From Jiella mangrovi (GTDB lineage: Bacteria; Pseudomonadota; Alphaproteobacteria; Rhizobiales; Rhizobiaceae): 44,754 bases of DNA. The position numbers and the translations under genes are program-made. The stretch spans positions 1 to 44,754 of the forward strand of contig NZ_JAGJCF010000027.1 in assembly GCF_017815135.1 (NCBI RefSeq). The letters are read 5' to 3'. Of this stretch, positions 15,486 through 26,013 are shown piece after piece. The first letter of the stretch is position 1, and each line of letters starts with the position of its first letter. The notes under the pieces are model-generated. The model was not told where the DNA came from. It did no database searches and worked only from the letters and a program-made list of their open reading frames with translations.

Positions 15486-16313
15486 TCAGCTCGCATTCGC
15501 CAGCCGCACGAACTCATCGACGCTGAGTGTCTCGGCCCGGCGCTGTGGGTCGATGCCGACTCTCGTCAGCAGAGCTTCGCCGCCGAGGGCCTTTAGGCTC
15601 TGGCGCAGCATCTTGCGGCGTTGGCCGAAGGCGGCGGCGGTGACTGTTTCGAGCTTTGGCAGCGCAGCCGGCATGGGTGCTTCGCGCGGGACGAGCTGGA
15701 CGATCGACGACGTCACCTTGGGCGGCGGGGTGAAGGCGGCCGGCGAAACGTCGAAAAGGATCGCCGCCCGCGCGCGCCAGCCGGCAAGGACCGACAGCCG
15801 GCCGTAATGGTTCGAGCCGGGCGCCGCGACGATGCGCTGGGCGACCTCCTTCTGGAACATCAGCGTCAGGCTTTCCCAGGCGGGTGGCCACTCCTCGGCC
15901 GTCAGCCAGTCGAGGAGAAGCTGCGTGCCGACATTGTAGGGGAGATTGGCGACGATCTTCACCGTGCCACCCTTCGCCAGTTCGGAAAGATCGACCGTCA
16001 GGGCATCGGCTGAGATGATCTCCAGCCGGCCGGGATAGTGCGCGGCGATCTCCTCCAGAGCGGCGATGCAGCGCGGGTCCTTTTCGATGGCGACGACCTT
16101 CTTTGCTCCTTCGGCGAGCAGGGCGCGCGTCAGGCCGCCGGGGCCGGGGCCGACCTCGACGACGGTCGCCTCGCCCAGCGGCAGTGCCTGCCGGGCGATG
16201 CGGCCGGTGAGATTGAGATCGAGGAGAAAGTTCTGGCCGAGGCTTTTCTTCGGAGCAAGGCCATGAGCCTCGATCACGTCGCGCAGCGGCGGCAGTCCAT
16301 CGGGCGAAGGCAT
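15486..16313 (-). CDS. rsmA: 16S rRNA (adenine-N6,N6)-dimethyltransferase RsmA (KsgA)
   Basis: Dimethylates two adjacent adenines near the 3' end of 16S rRNA late in small-subunit assembly, using S-adenosylmethionine. Loss gives kasugamycin resistance. The 275-residue product has [11 protein letters not shown] at the RNA-entry N-terminus, the SAM loop [16 protein letters not shown], and the catalytic [18 protein letters not shown] and GRLSVL are also family signatures. It starts at 16313 with a one-base overlap (TGATG) with pdxA. In E. coli surA-pdxA-rsmA are also consecutive. Confidence 0.96.
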   Translation of the reverse strand: MPSPDGLPPLRDVIEAHGLAPKKSLGQNFLLDLNLTGRIARQALPLGEATVVEVGPGPGGLTRALLAEGAKKVVAIEKDPRCIAALEEIAAHYPGRLEIISADALTVDLSELAKGGTVKIVANLPYNVGTQLLLDWLTAEEWPPAWESLTLMFQKEVAQRIVAAPGSNHYGRLSVLAGWRARAAILFDVSPAAFTPPPKVTSSIVQLVPREAPMPAALPKLETVTAAAFGQRRKMLRQSLKALGGEALLTRVGIDPQRRAETLSVDEFVRLANAS

Positions 16314-17368
16314 CAGGCTGGCAATGCGATCCGCGCGGCGTTCGCCTCGAGCCTGGCCATCCGCCAGGCAAGCGTAAGCGCGGCGCGGAAGCTGTCGGGC
16401 CGCGCCTTGCCTGTGCCGGCGATGTCGGCCGCCGTGCCATGGTCGGGCGAGGTGCGGATGATCGGAAGGCCGAGCGTGACGTTGACGGTCTCGTCGAAGG
16501 CCAGCGTCTTGGCCGGAATTAAAGCCTGATCGTGATACATGCAGATGGCGACGTCGTAGCGCGCCCGCGCCGGCCCATGGAACATGGTGTCGCCGGGTAG
16601 GGGGCCGACGGCGTCTATCCCCTCGGCCTGCAGAATCTCGACAGCTGGCCGGATGACAGCGTCGTCCTCATGGCCGATCGCGCCCTTTTCGCCGGCATGA
16701 GGGTTGAGGCCGGAGACGGCAAGGCGGGGATTTTCGATGCCGAGCCGATGGCGATAGTCGGCTGCGGTGATGCGGCAGGTCGTCACGATCAGCTCGGTGG
16801 TCAGCTGCTTCGGCACCTCGGAAAGCGGAATGTGGATGGTGACGGGAACGCAGGAGAGTTCCGGCCCGGTCAGAAGCATGACCGGCGTCAGCGTGCCTCG
16901 TGTCTGCCTTGAGCACAGTTCGGCCAGATATTCGGTATGACCGGGATGTTTGAAGCCGACGTCGTAGAGCGCCTTCTTGTCGATCGGGCCCGTGACGATG
17001 CCGGACGCGCGGCCGGCCAGCGCATAGGCCACCGCTCGGTCGATCGCTTCAAGGGTGCCCGCCCCATTGGCGGGCGCCGGCGTTCCAGGCGTCTCGCCGT
17101 GTCGATGGGCGAGGGGGATCACCGAAAGAGCGCCGGCCGGAGCATCCCCGGCCGCCTCGGGCCGATCGATGGTTGCGATCCTCACCTTTCCGGCAAGGCC
17201 GAGCCGGTCGGCGCGTTCGGCCAGCATTTCAGGATCGGCGAGGGCGAAGAGCGGAGGCAGGGCCGCCTCGGGCGCCGCCATCATCATCAGGAGAATGTCC
17301 GGCCCGACGCCGGACGGCTCGCCCAGCGTCACCGCCAGGGGGGAGACGACGCTTTGTCCAGGGGTCAT
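16313..17368 (-). CDS. pdxA: 4-hydroxythreonine-4-phosphate dehydrogenase PdxA
   Basis: NAD-dependent oxidation of 4-phosphohydroxy-L-threonine in the DXP-dependent pathway to pyridoxal phosphate. The 351-residue protein has the N-terminal [15 protein letters not shown], the substrate and metal region [39 protein letters not shown] and the nucleotide-binding [15 protein letters not shown]. Both junctions are overlaps: ATGA with the upstream surA-like gene and TGATG with rsmA. It is therefore the middle gene of a tightly coupled trio. Confidence 0.96.
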   Translation of the reverse strand: MTPGQSVVSPLAVTLGEPSGVGPDILLMMMAAPEAALPPLFALADPEMLAERADRLGLAGKVRIATIDRPEAAGDAPAGALSVIPLAHRHGETPGTPAPANGAGTLEAIDRAVAYALAGRASGIVTGPIDKKALYDVGFKHPGHTEYLAELCSRQTRGTLTPVMLLTGPELSCVPVTIHIPLSEVPKQLTTELIVTTCRITAADYRHRLGIENPRLAVSGLNPHAGEKGAIGHEDDAVIRPAVEILQAEGIDAVGPLPGDTMFHGPARARYDVAICMYHDQALIPAKTLAFDETVNVTLGLPIIRTSPDHGTAADIAGTGKARPDSFRAALTLAWRMARLEANAARIALPA

Positions 17369-18321
17369 TTCCGCACGATCTGTGCGCTCTTGCGCAGCTT
17401 GTCGAGAAGCTCCTTGTCGGGGCCGGATTCGCCCTTTCCGAGCTTTGCGAGATCACGAGAGCGGAACACCATGGCCGCGGTGGCGTCGTCCGAGACCTCG
17501 CGGCTGTTGCAAACGGTGATGAATTCGGCGCCGCGCTCGGTCTCCTGCACCGGAGTGGTCTTGCCGGGCGCGGTTCGCTCGATCGCGTCCTTCCAGCGGC
17601 TCGGCAGTGCCGGCGTCGCGACGCGACCGAGATCGCGAACTGTCACATCGATCAGCTTCTTGGCGATGTCGTAGGTGTCCTTGCAGCCCCGGATGCGCGA
17701 GCGCATTCCCTCGGCCTCGCGCTTGCGCAGGGAAAGACGCGACTTGCGCTCGTCCGGCGGGACGACGAAGATCACCTGCTGCAGCGTGTATTCGGTGGTC
17801 GTCGGCTTCTTGCCGCCCTGGGCGAGCATGCGCTGCACGGCTTCCTGCTCGCTCACCTGCTCGTTCTTGCGCAGGCTGGCCTGCACCGCCTGGCCCCAGC
17901 CCATCTGGACGCGGATATAGTCCTTGAAGGCCTGGGCGGAGAAGCCGGCTCGCGACAGAACCTGGGTCAGCTGCGCCACGGTGAGCTTGTTCTGCGAGGC
18001 GAAGTTCTGGAAGGCCTGCTCGACGGCCTCGTCGGGAATGCTCACGCCCCGGCGGCGCATTTCCTGCGTCTTGAGGGCTTCGTCGATCAGCTCGTCTGTC
18101 GCCTTCTTCGTCAGGTTGCCGCCCTCGCGCCGAAGCTTGAGAAAAGCGGCGCGCTGGCGGATCTGATAGGTGGTGACAGGCTGCCCGTTGACGACCACCG
18201 CGACCTGCGACGCCGCTTTCGCCGGTGTCGGCACCAGCGACACAGCGGCCGGCGCGCCCACACAAAAGGCGAGGGCCGCTGCGACGGCAAGGCTAGTCAG
18301 TGATTTCTTGAACGTCATCAA
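17365..18321 (-). CDS. SurA-like periplasmic chaperone/peptidylprolyl isomerase
   Basis: A 318-residue exported protein. It has a signal peptide ([19 protein letters not shown], cleavage expected near PAKAAS), followed by the SurA N-terminal domain ([24 protein letters not shown] and [16 protein letters not shown]). The second half resembles a parvulin-type region but is shorter and lacks clear copies of the usual active-site pattern, so it may act mainly as a chaperone for outer-membrane proteins such as LptD. Context supports this: lptD lies upstream and pdxA-rsmA follow, the E. coli order lptD-surA-pdxA-rsmA. It starts at 18321 with GGGGAG 10 nt upstream. The stop overlaps pdxA (ATGA). Confidence 0.85.
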   Translation of the reverse strand: MMTFKKSLTSLAVAAALAFCVGAPAAVSLVPTPAKAASQVAVVVNGQPVTTYQIRQRAAFLKLRREGGNLTKKATDELIDEALKTQEMRRRGVSIPDEAVEQAFQNFASQNKLTVAQLTQVLSRAGFSAQAFKDYIRVQMGWGQAVQASLRKNEQVSEQEAVQRMLAQGGKKPTTTEYTLQQVIFVVPPDERKSRLSLRKREAEGMRSRIRGCKDTYDIAKKLIDVTVRDLGRVATPALPSRWKDAIERTAPGKTTPVQETERGAEFITVCNSREVSDDATAAMVFRSRDLAKLGKGESGPDKELLDKLRKSAQIVRK

Positions 18322-18636
18322 GGCTCAGGCTCCCCACGCAAGGTGACATCTTCTGATGCAACGTCGAGCCGCAAGCGGGTGCGGAAGACCTTCCGCGCCA
18401 TTGATCCCGACCGCATTTTGCCCCCGTTTAGGCGGTTTGGGACGACATGAGAAGCAAATTCGGATCAAAACGTTGCGCCAACGGTGTTCGTCGAGGCCGG
18501 CATTCAAGCGTCAAGCTTTGGCGAAAGCATGATGAGGACCCATGCCGGAAAGCGGCGGGTGCGATCTCTCCGCGACGCGCCGACCTGCCCGATGGCCGCT
18601 TCCGCCGACGCGGCCATGGCAGCGGCGACGTCTCGA
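18322..18636. other. Gap between lptD and the surA-like gene
   Basis: This 315-bp stretch separates lptD from the surA-like gene on the same strand. I see no supported coding frame, repeat A or B copy, or strong terminator. A separate promoter for the surA-pdxA-rsmA trio could lie here, but I cannot point to convincing boxes. Confidence 0.35.
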
Positions 18637-21084
18637 TCAAAGACCGATGTCGTAGGGCTCGTTGAACCTCGTCAACGTCCTGAGGCCGACCTTGAACATC
18701 ACCGTCGATGACCCGCTATCGGACGAATAGCTGGAGTTTTCGTCCTCGTAGGCGAGCAGCATCGAGTAGCACTCGTTGGCCCAGCCGACAGCGACGCCGC
18801 TGCGGATGACGTTGTCGTTCTTGATGTCGTAGGCGACGCTGCCGTAGGCCGTCCAGTTCTGGTCGAATTTCAGCGACAGGCCGCCGCTGATCTGGTTCTG
18901 GTCTTCGATCGAACCATAGATCGGCTGCGCAGCGATGAAGGAGTAGGCAACGTAGCCGGAAGAGCGGGCCCCCTCGTAGGATCCGAAGAAATCGGCGCGC
19001 CGCAGCGCGAAGTCCTTTTCATCGAAGCGTCCCTGCGTGCCGACCGAGACGCCCGACGGCATGCCGAAGGAAACCGAGCCGACATAATCGGAGACGTCCG
19101 TCTCCAGGCCGGAATCGTAGCCGACGAGGCTGAGATCGCGCTGGGCGTAGGAATTCACGCCTGCCAGATGATAGGATTGGCCGACGACGGCGTCGATCGA
19201 ATAGCCGCCGTCGAAACTGCCGGAATATTTCAGACCGACATTGGCGCGCGTGCCGCCCTCCACCCGGTCGTAGCCCGAAAACTTGTCGAGGGAAAACAGG
19301 TTCGCCGTGCTGAAGACGAGGGTCTGGGCGTCCTCGTTCGGCAGCATGCCGATCTTGCTCTCGTTCGGCCGGGCGATGATCTGGGCGATCGGCTCGATCA
19401 CGTGGCTGCTGTGTGCGGTGGTGATGAGATAGGGATAGCGCGCTTCGAGCGCCGCCGTCGCCATGCCGCGCCCGCCGCTGCCGTCGATCGAGACCGCGCC
19501 GAAGGCCGCGTCGGTGATTTCCGTCCCGGCGTCGTAGAAGGGCAGGGTGGAACCGTCGCTCGACATGTCGGCGGTGTAGAGGTCGCCGCGCACCGAGCCG
19601 ATCGGCGTCAAGACGAGGCCTGACGGCAAGACGTAGCTGTTACGCCACTCCAGCCCTGCCGTCGCGCGGGTGTAGCTGCCGTCGAGGCCGTTGTATCGCA
19701 GATAGTCCGGGTTGAACTGATTGCCGCTGAAGGGCGCGACGCAATCGTCCTCGGGGTCGGTGCCGCCGGACAGGTAGGTGTTGCAGATCCGGGTGACCGA
19801 ATCGTGGTTGCGGTAGATCGAGGCGAGATTGGCCTCGAACTTCAGTTCGCCGCCGATGTCGGGCGTCTGTTCGATCCGCTCGTAGTCGAATGACGGCAGG
19901 ACGTAAGGCTGCTCCTTGGCAATCTCCTTGTCGTCCGTCTGGTAGTCGAATTTCTGGGCCCTGAGGTCGAAATAGCTCTGATTGCCGAGACCGGTCAGGT
20001 AGATCTCGGAGGCGCGGCGCGAACTCGAATAGCCCTCGATATCATAGGTGTTGGAGAAGTTCGCGTCGCTTTGCGCGAGAACATCCCAGCCAAAAGTCCA
20101 CCGGTCGGACAGGGCGAACTTGCCCGTCGTCCCGATCATCCCGCGCGCCTTGTTGTCGGCGTCGGGCGTGTTTGCGTCGAACGTGTCCTGATCCTGCTGG
20201 ATGATTCCAGCAGTCTTGATCGTGAACATGCCGTTGTCGAAGGCCTGGCGGTATTCCGCCTCCGCGAGGAAGCCCTGCTTGGTGTAGTAGGTGCCCGCGA
20301 CCGTCACGTCGGCGCTGTCGTTGACGACCATGAAATAGGGGACGCGCACGCCGTAGCCGAGATCGCTGGAACTCTTGAAGTTCGGCGCGAGGAAGCCGGA
20401 TTTGCGCTTCACCGTCGGATCGGGTGACTGGAAGTAGGGAAGATAGGCGATGGGCGCGCCGAAGAGCTCGAAATGGGCTCCGTAGTAGCGGATCACCTTT
20501 TCCTTTTCGTCCCAGATGATCCGGCGCGCCTTGATCTGCCAGAGCGGCGCCCGCTCCGGATGCTCGCGGCAGGGTTTGCAGGCGGTGTAGACGCCCCGCT
20601 CGAAGACGGTGGTGTCGCCGTTCTCGCGCACCGCCTGCGCTGCCGCAAAACGCGTGTCCTCGGGGGTCTCCAGCCGAAGCGCTTCGATGAAGCCATCGCG
20701 GAAGTCGTCGGTGACGTCGATCTGGTCGGCGTAGATGAGATTCCCGTCCGGCTGTTGCAGCTGAACATCGCCGACAGCGATGAGTCGCCGCGTTTTCTGG
20801 TTGTAAATCAGCCGGCGGGCGACGAGCTTGTACTTGCCATAGTCGATCTGCACGCCGCCCGTCGCGGTGACGGCACCGCCCTTGGTGTCGTAGGTCACCG
20901 TATCGGCGGCCAGAAACAGCTTGGCATTCTTGTCTTGCACCGAAGGAACGGCGGGCAACCCGGCCTGTGCGCTGACAGGGGAGACCCCGCCAAACGCGCA
21001 AAGCATTGTTCCGACAAGAAGAATTGCCCACAGCCGAAGCCAGGTCGCGCCCGGTACGGCTGCGAACGTCCCCCTCGATTTCAT
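18637..21084 (-). CDS. lptD: LPS-assembly protein LptD
   Basis: Outer-membrane beta-barrel that inserts lipopolysaccharide into the outer leaflet, working with LptE. The 815-residue protein has a signal peptide (about 1-40, WLRLWAILLVGTMLCAFGG). An N-terminal jellyroll of the LptA/OstA type follows (LFLAADTVTYDTKGGAVTATG and LIADGDVQL-like strands). A large barrel with alternating hydrophobic strands ends in LRTLTRFNEPYDIGL. Cysteines occur near the N-terminal domain (TACKPC) and in the barrel (ICNTYL, DDCVAP, NECYSM), where the family forms structural disulfides. AGGAGG lies before the start inside the 3' end of lptG, with 3 nt between the genes, so lptF-lptG-lptD is one operon. Confidence 0.94.
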   Translation of the reverse strand: MKSRGTFAAVPGATWLRLWAILLVGTMLCAFGGVSPVSAQAGLPAVPSVQDKNAKLFLAADTVTYDTKGGAVTATGGVQIDYGKYKLVARRLIYNQKTRRLIAVGDVQLQQPDGNLIYADQIDVTDDFRDGFIEALRLETPEDTRFAAAQAVRENGDTTVFERGVYTACKPCREHPERAPLWQIKARRIIWDEKEKVIRYYGAHFELFGAPIAYLPYFQSPDPTVKRKSGFLAPNFKSSSDLGYGVRVPYFMVVNDSADVTVAGTYYTKQGFLAEAEYRQAFDNGMFTIKTAGIIQQDQDTFDANTPDADNKARGMIGTTGKFALSDRWTFGWDVLAQSDANFSNTYDIEGYSSSRRASEIYLTGLGNQSYFDLRAQKFDYQTDDKEIAKEQPYVLPSFDYERIEQTPDIGGELKFEANLASIYRNHDSVTRICNTYLSGGTDPEDDCVAPFSGNQFNPDYLRYNGLDGSYTRATAGLEWRNSYVLPSGLVLTPIGSVRGDLYTADMSSDGSTLPFYDAGTEITDAAFGAVSIDGSGGRGMATAALEARYPYLITTAHSSHVIEPIAQIIARPNESKIGMLPNEDAQTLVFSTANLFSLDKFSGYDRVEGGTRANVGLKYSGSFDGGYSIDAVVGQSYHLAGVNSYAQRDLSLVGYDSGLETDVSDYVGSVSFGMPSGVSVGTQGRFDEKDFALRRADFFGSYEGARSSGYVAYSFIAAQPIYGSIEDQNQISGGLSLKFDQNWTAYGSVAYDIKNDNVIRSGVAVGWANECYSMLLAYEDENSSYSSDSGSSTVMFKVGLRTLTRFNEPYDIGL

Positions 21085-21087
21085 CGA

Positions 21088-22167
21088 CTACCCATCCTCC
21101 TGATGGAGCAGGATCGTTACCCCCAACGATCCCGCTGCCAACACCGGAAACCATGCTGCTACGACGGGGGGAACGATGTCGTTGCTCCCCAATGCCTTTG
21201 CGAGAAACGTTACCACGTAGAGAGTGAACCCTGCCAGCACCCCGGCGGCGATCGCGCGGCCAGCCTGTGCAGTTCTCGAGAACCGTGTCCCAACTGTCGC
21301 AGCCACGAGCGTCATTGCGAGGAACAGCGCCGGCCGGGCCAGAAGCATCTGGTATTGCATGTCAAACGCCTTCGCATTGAGCCCGAGGCTCGAGGCGACC
21401 TTGATTTCGGAGGGGAGCGACCAGACCGACGTCGCCTCCGGATCGGCGACGCGCTGCTCGACATATTCCGGTTTCAGCGTCGTCGGCAGGCGAAATTGCT
21501 GGGGATAGGACGGGGGATAGCCGATCCGCGTCACCCGCGGCTTGGAAAGCACCCACTGTCCGTTTTCCAGCGTCGCCTGATCGGCATCGATGCGCTGGGT
21601 GATCGAACCGTCCGGCCCGAACAGGAAAGCGCTGACCTGTTTCAGCTCGGTCCCGCCCTGGCTGACGGCGGCGCCTCCGATGATGGAGCGCACTCCGTCT
21701 GCGGATTGTCGCAGCCAGATCTCCTCGCCGGTGTTCGACGGCGCGTTGCCGAAGACGCTCGATTCGATCGTCGAGGCCTGCGCTTTCGTCCAGGCGGCAA
21801 GCGGGTTGTAGACGAAGGTCGCGGCAAGGCCGAGACAGAGCGAGCCGAAGGCGAAGGGCAGGAGGATCTGCCAGATCGACACGCCGGCGGCACGCGCCAC
21901 GACGAGCTCCAGCCGGCGGTTGAGATTGAGCAGCGTGAAGATCGATGCGAACAGGATGATGAACGGAAGCGCCTGTTCCATGAAGGCCGGCACCCGCAGC
22001 GCCGAATAGCCGGCAGCGCCCGTGAAACCGAGGACCTCTGTGCGGCCACGGCGGCTGAGCTCGATCATGTCGACGAGATAGACCAGCGTGAAAACCGTGA
22101 GCAGCGTCGAGAAAAAGGACGACAGATACAGCCGCAGGAAATAGCGATTGAGCGTATGGTTCATCAT
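21088..22167 (-). CDS. lptG: LPS export ABC transporter permease LptG
   Basis: One of two inner-membrane permeases that pull LPS from the inner membrane and pass it to the LptC-LptA bridge with ATPase LptB. The 359-residue protein has the YjgP/YjgQ pattern: NHTLNRYFLRLYLSSFF at the start, three N-terminal helices, a periplasmic jellyroll, and three C-terminal helices (ARPALFLAMTLVAATVG, GRAIAAGVLAGFTLYVV, VAAWFPVLAAGSLGVTILL). It overlaps lptF by one base (TGATG) and precedes lptD by 3 nt. Confidence 0.94.
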   Translation of the reverse strand: MMNHTLNRYFLRLYLSSFFSTLLTVFTLVYLVDMIELSRRGRTEVLGFTGAAGYSALRVPAFMEQALPFIILFASIFTLLNLNRRLELVVARAAGVSIWQILLPFAFGSLCLGLAATFVYNPLAAWTKAQASTIESSVFGNAPSNTGEEIWLRQSADGVRSIIGGAAVSQGGTELKQVSAFLFGPDGSITQRIDADQATLENGQWVLSKPRVTRIGYPPSYPQQFRLPTTLKPEYVEQRVADPEATSVWSLPSEIKVASSLGLNAKAFDMQYQMLLARPALFLAMTLVAATVGTRFSRTAQAGRAIAAGVLAGFTLYVVTFLAKALGSNDIVPPVVAAWFPVLAAGSLGVTILLHQEDG

Positions 22168-23357
22168 CAGCGAGCTCCCGCCGCGCGATCTTTCCCGCCG
22201 TCAAAACGCCGCGCAAAGAAATTCCCCAGGGCCTGAAGAGCCTCGGCGATGCGCCGGTAGATCGTCCATTCGGCGATGTCGGTGTTCAAGAGGATGAGCC
22301 AGCTGTCGAGAAGTATGGCCGCAAGCGGCAGGGCATAGGCGGCCAGAGCCCAGCTCGTGTCGTTGCTGACCTGCGCCAGGACGAGGAAGCCGAGCGCCTT
22401 CAGTCCGAGCCCGCCCATGATGCCGAGCGTCATGGCGGCCGAGCTTGCCTGGCGATTGGTGCGGGGATGGGCTGCGACGACGACGGCCCACAGGGCGAAG
22501 GCGATGGCATAGAGCCATTCGGTCATCCGGTCGGTCAGCTCCGCGGTCAAAGAGCCGGGGTTCTCGCGATAGAGCTTGTCGGCCGGATTGGGCGAGATGA
22601 GATCGGCGGTCGAGCGCTCGGACGTGCGGACCCAGTCGCTCTTGTTGGCCGGCTGCAGATCGGCGAGATCGAAGGCATAGGACTGGAACTCGACGACGGC
22701 GACGGAACCGTCCTTCATGTCGCGCCGGTGCAGCTGGCCGTCGCTCAAGAGAAGCAACGAGCGTCCGTCCTCGTCTGCGATGCGCGCCTCGCGGGCGAAA
22801 TAGATCAGTTCGATCTTCGGGTCGCGCGTATCGGCGATGAACAGGCTCTCGATGTTCTTGCCTCTTGCCGCGCCGATCGACAGTTCCAGCCCGTCCTGCA
22901 CCTTTTCGAAGCGACCCGGCTGGAGAAACAGCGTGATCGTGTCGGCGTTGATGGCGCGGATCCCGTTGCGGAACGCTTGCGACGACATCGGGCCGATGAC
23001 GTGCGAGATCAGGAGAATCACCAGACCGCTCAGAATGCCGAGGATGACGATCGGCTTCGCCACGACCTTCGGCGACGCGCCGGATGCGGCCATCACGGCC
23101 CGCTCCGAATCGGCGTTGAGCCCGTTCAGCGTCTGGACGCATCCGATCAGGACGGCGAAGGGGATGATGCCGGCGGCAAGATCCGGCAGAAGCATGAGCG
23201 CGATCCAGAACACATTGCCCGCCGCCGAGGCCGTCGACTTGACGATGTCGACCCGCGACAGCGCCTGGACGATCCACACGATCATCACCAGCGAGGCCAG
23301 GGCCCCGAGCGAGTTCAGCAGGGCGCGCCGGAAGACGTAGCGTTCCAGGATCGTCAT
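22167..23357 (-). CDS. lptF: LPS export ABC transporter permease LptF
   Basis: Partner of LptG in the LptB2FG transporter. The 396-residue protein begins MTILERYVFRRALLNSLGAL, the usual LptF start, and carries helices ALASLVMIVWIVQAL, LLPDLAAGIIPFAVLIGCV and the pattern NADSERAVMAASGASPKVV. The periplasmic domain is between two sets of three helices. The ribosome-binding site is weak. lptF is divergent from pepA over 539 bp, as in E. coli, and here it heads the run lptF-lptG-lptD. Confidence 0.94.
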   Translation of the reverse strand: MTILERYVFRRALLNSLGALASLVMIVWIVQALSRVDIVKSTASAAGNVFWIALMLLPDLAAGIIPFAVLIGCVQTLNGLNADSERAVMAASGASPKVVAKPIVILGILSGLVILLISHVIGPMSSQAFRNGIRAINADTITLFLQPGRFEKVQDGLELSIGAARGKNIESLFIADTRDPKIELIYFAREARIADEDGRSLLLLSDGQLHRRDMKDGSVAVVEFQSYAFDLADLQPANKSDWVRTSERSTADLISPNPADKLYRENPGSLTAELTDRMTEWLYAIAFALWAVVVAAHPRTNRQASSAAMTLGIMGGLGLKALGFLVLAQVSNDTSWALAAYALPLAAILLDSWLILLNTDIAEWTIYRRIAEALQALGNFFARRFDGGKDRAAGAR

Positions 23358-23896
23358 GTCGGTCGGCGCCAGGCGGTCAAGAAGCGGCTCCTCGGGGATT
23401 TGCCGTGACGAGGCGTCGGCGTGGCCGGCCGCCTGCGGCGCCAGCTCGTGTCCGCCGCATCGAATGCCGACGACGCAATAGCCCCGCCGACGGGCCTTGT
23501 CGAGCAGCGCGGCGAAAGTCGCAGCGTCGTCGGCGTGCCGGCTCCGTTCTTTGCCGTTCCGGCAATCGTCTGCACGGGGCTGGGTCGCATGTGCCTCGCC
23601 GCTTCTCGATCAAACGCGATTGTGAATGTCGGCCTGCACCTTGGCGCCGCAGCTCCAAAATCCCACGCCTTGGCTAAGGAACGGTCAAGCGGCTTGGTTA
23701 ACGATCCTATCGACGTCGGCGCCCTTGCAAATTCGATCGATACGCTCAAATTCCGGCGGGTCCGAGCGCTTGATCCGAATGGCCGGCGCGGCGAGCCGGT
23801 AGACAGGGTGCATGGCACTGCCACCCGGCTCCCTTCACCGGCGCGGTCGTGCGGTGGTCTTTCGGCCCGTGCTCGCAGAAAACACCAGGAGATCTC
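23358..23896. other. Divergent intergenic region between lptF and pepA
   Basis: This long gap should hold promoters of the lpt operon (minus) and of pepA (plus). No coding frame I trust crosses it; frames on both strands are Arg-rich and lack family patterns. The part around 23660-23750 is less GC-rich (for example GGTTAACGATCC) and is the likeliest promoter zone. I see no repeat copy. Confidence 0.4.
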
Positions 23897-25405
23897 ATGG
23901 CAACGCTTCCAAAAATCGAATTCGCCCCTCTCGGCGCCGCTGGCGGCGACGTCCTCGTCGTCTTGGCCGGTGAGGGCGGATCGGTACCGGAGAGCCTGCC
24001 AGGGGCGCTGCGCGAAGCCGTCGGCAAGGCGGCGAGGATCGCCAAGTTCAAGGGCAAGGGCCTTTCGACCCTCGACCTCATCGCACCCGCCGGCGTCGAG
24101 GCCGATCGGCTTCTCGTCGTCGGCACCCATTCGAAGGACCCGCGAACGGAGGAGGACTTCCTCAAGCTCGGCGGCACGATCCTCGCCAAGACCAAACGCG
24201 CGGCCACCGTCACCATTCGATGCGAAATGCCGGCAAACCCCGTTGCGGCGGCGGAGGCTGCGCGCATGGCGAGCGGCGCGCTCCTCAGAGCTTATGAATT
24301 CGACCTCTACAAATCCAAGAAGGCCAAGCCGGGCGAGGACGACGACAAGGAGACCGATGGCAAGCCCGCCACCTTGACCTTCGCCGTCGAGGACCCGGAC
24401 GCCGCCCGCGAGGCCTTCGCCGCCGAGGAAGCGATCGCGGCCGGCACGATGCTCGCCCGCGACCTCGTCAACGAGCCGGCCAATATCCTCGGCCCGGTCG
24501 AATATGCCGACCGGATCAAGGAACTGACGGCGCACGGGATCGATGTCGAGATCCTCGGCGAAGATGAAATGCGCGAATTGAAGATGCACGCTCTGCTCGG
24601 CGTCGCGCAGGGCTCGCCGCGTCCGCCGCGGCTTGCCATCATGCGCTGGAACGGCGGCGCCGAGGGCGAGCAGCCCGTCGCCTTCGTCGGCAAGGGCGTC
24701 GTCTTCGACACCGGCGGCATCTCGATCAAGCCGGCCGGCGGCATGGAGGACATGAAGGGCGACATGGGCGGCTCGGCCGCCGTCGTCGGGCTGATGCGGG
24801 CGCTCGCCGGCCGCAAGGCCAAGGTCAACGCCATCGGCATCGTCGGCCTCGTCGAGAACGCCGTCGACGGCGCCGCCCAGCGGCCGGGCGACATCGTCAC
24901 GGCGATGTCCGGCACCACCATCGAGGTGCTCAACACCGACGCCGAGGGCCGGCTCGTCCTCGCCGATGCGCTCTGGTATTGCCAGGACCGGTTCAAGCCG
25001 CAGTTCATGGTCAATCTGGCGACCCTGACCGGCGCGATCATCGTCGCCCTCGGCAACCATCATGCCGGCCTTTTCTCCAACAATGACGAGCTCGCCGAGC
25101 GCCTGACGGCCGCCGGCAAGGCCAGTGGCGAGAAGGTCTGGCGTATGCCGCTCGGGCGCGAATACGACAAGATGATCGAGGGCAAGTTCGCCGACATCAA
25201 GAATATCGGCGGCGGCCGCGCCGGCGGGTCGATCACCGCGGCGCAGTTCCTGCAGCGCTTCGTCAACGATGTGCCCTGGGCGCATCTCGACATCGCCGGC
25301 ACGGCCATGGGCTCGCCGTCGAACGAGTACAACCAGTCCTGGGCGTCGGGCTTCGGCGTCCGCCTGCTCGACAGGCTGGTCGCGGATCACTACCAGTCGC
25401 AGTGA
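23897..25405 (+). CDS. pepA: Leucyl aminopeptidase PepA
   Basis: A cytosolic M17 metallo-aminopeptidase that removes N-terminal residues from peptides, using two metal ions in a hexamer. The 502-residue protein starts at MATLPKIEF after an AGGAGA site. The C-terminal catalytic domain has [22 protein letters not shown]-like metal-binding stretches ([18 protein letters not shown]) and the family signature [14 protein letters not shown]. In E. coli PepA also binds DNA; whether this one does cannot be read here. holC follows, as in E. coli. Confidence 0.95.
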   Translation: MATLPKIEFAPLGAAGGDVLVVLAGEGGSVPESLPGALREAVGKAARIAKFKGKGLSTLDLIAPAGVEADRLLVVGTHSKDPRTEEDFLKLGGTILAKTKRAATVTIRCEMPANPVAAAEAARMASGALLRAYEFDLYKSKKAKPGEDDDKETDGKPATLTFAVEDPDAAREAFAAEEAIAAGTMLARDLVNEPANILGPVEYADRIKELTAHGIDVEILGEDEMRELKMHALLGVAQGSPRPPRLAIMRWNGGAEGEQPVAFVGKGVVFDTGGISIKPAGGMEDMKGDMGGSAAVVGLMRALAGRKAKVNAIGIVGLVENAVDGAAQRPGDIVTAMSGTTIEVLNTDAEGRLVLADALWYCQDRFKPQFMVNLATLTGAIIVALGNHHAGLFSNNDELAERLTAAGKASGEKVWRMPLGREYDKMIEGKFADIKNIGGGRAGGSITAAQFLQRFVNDVPWAHLDIAGTAMGSPSNEYNQSWASGFGVRLLDRLVADHYQSQ

Positions 25406-25527
25406 TCGTTCGGGGAGGGCGGCAAACGCCTTCCCTTTCAGGCCCGGATCGGCGAAAGTCCCGGGGCATCGCGGCGGCGCGGCCAGACTTGGCCGTGCCG
25501 TCGGCGCGTCTCACGGAACCGCCACCC

Positions 25528-25980
25528 ATGACGGAAGTCCTGTTTTACCATCTGACCGAAAGCCGGCTGGAACAGGCGCTGCCGGATCTTCTGGAAAAGT
25601 CGCTGGCGCGGGGATGGCGTGTCGTCGTCCAGTGCTCCAGCGATGAGCGGCGGGACGCCCTCGACAACCATCTGTGGACCTATCGCGAGGACAGTTTCCT
25701 GCCCCATGGCAGCGACCGGGAAAGCTCCGGCGCGCTGCAGCCGGTGCTCCTGACGACCGAGGCGGGTCAGCGGGCGAACGAACCGCATGTGCGGTTCCTC
25801 GTCGACGGCGCCGTCCCCGATACGCTGAGCGGCTACGTTCGGGCGGTCTATCTGTTCGATGGCCACGACGCCGAGCAGCTCGACACCGCCAGGGGCCGCT
25901 GGAAGGTCGAGAAGGCCGCCGGCCACGCCGTCACCTATTGGCAGCAGACCGAGGAAGGCCGCTGGGTGAAGAAGGCGTAA
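25528..25980 (+). CDS. holC: DNA polymerase III chi subunit HolC
   Basis: Chi links the clamp loader to single-stranded DNA-binding protein at the replication fork. The 150-residue product starts at MTEVLFYHLTESRLEQALP and has the family pattern: LLEKSLARGWRVVVQC, LDNHLWTYREDSFLPHG, and a conserved VYLFDGHDAEQLDTAR-WK end. An in-frame extension to 25402 is not family-like. It lies 122 bp after pepA and converges on the PhzF-like gene. Confidence 0.92.
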   Translation: MTEVLFYHLTESRLEQALPDLLEKSLARGWRVVVQCSSDERRDALDNHLWTYREDSFLPHGSDRESSGALQPVLLTTEAGQRANEPHVRFLVDGAVPDTLSGYVRAVYLFDGHDAEQLDTARGRWKVEKAAGHAVTYWQQTEEGRWVKKA

Positions 25981-26013
25981 GGCGACTTTTTCCCTTCCGC
26001 CTCCTTTTGCTCC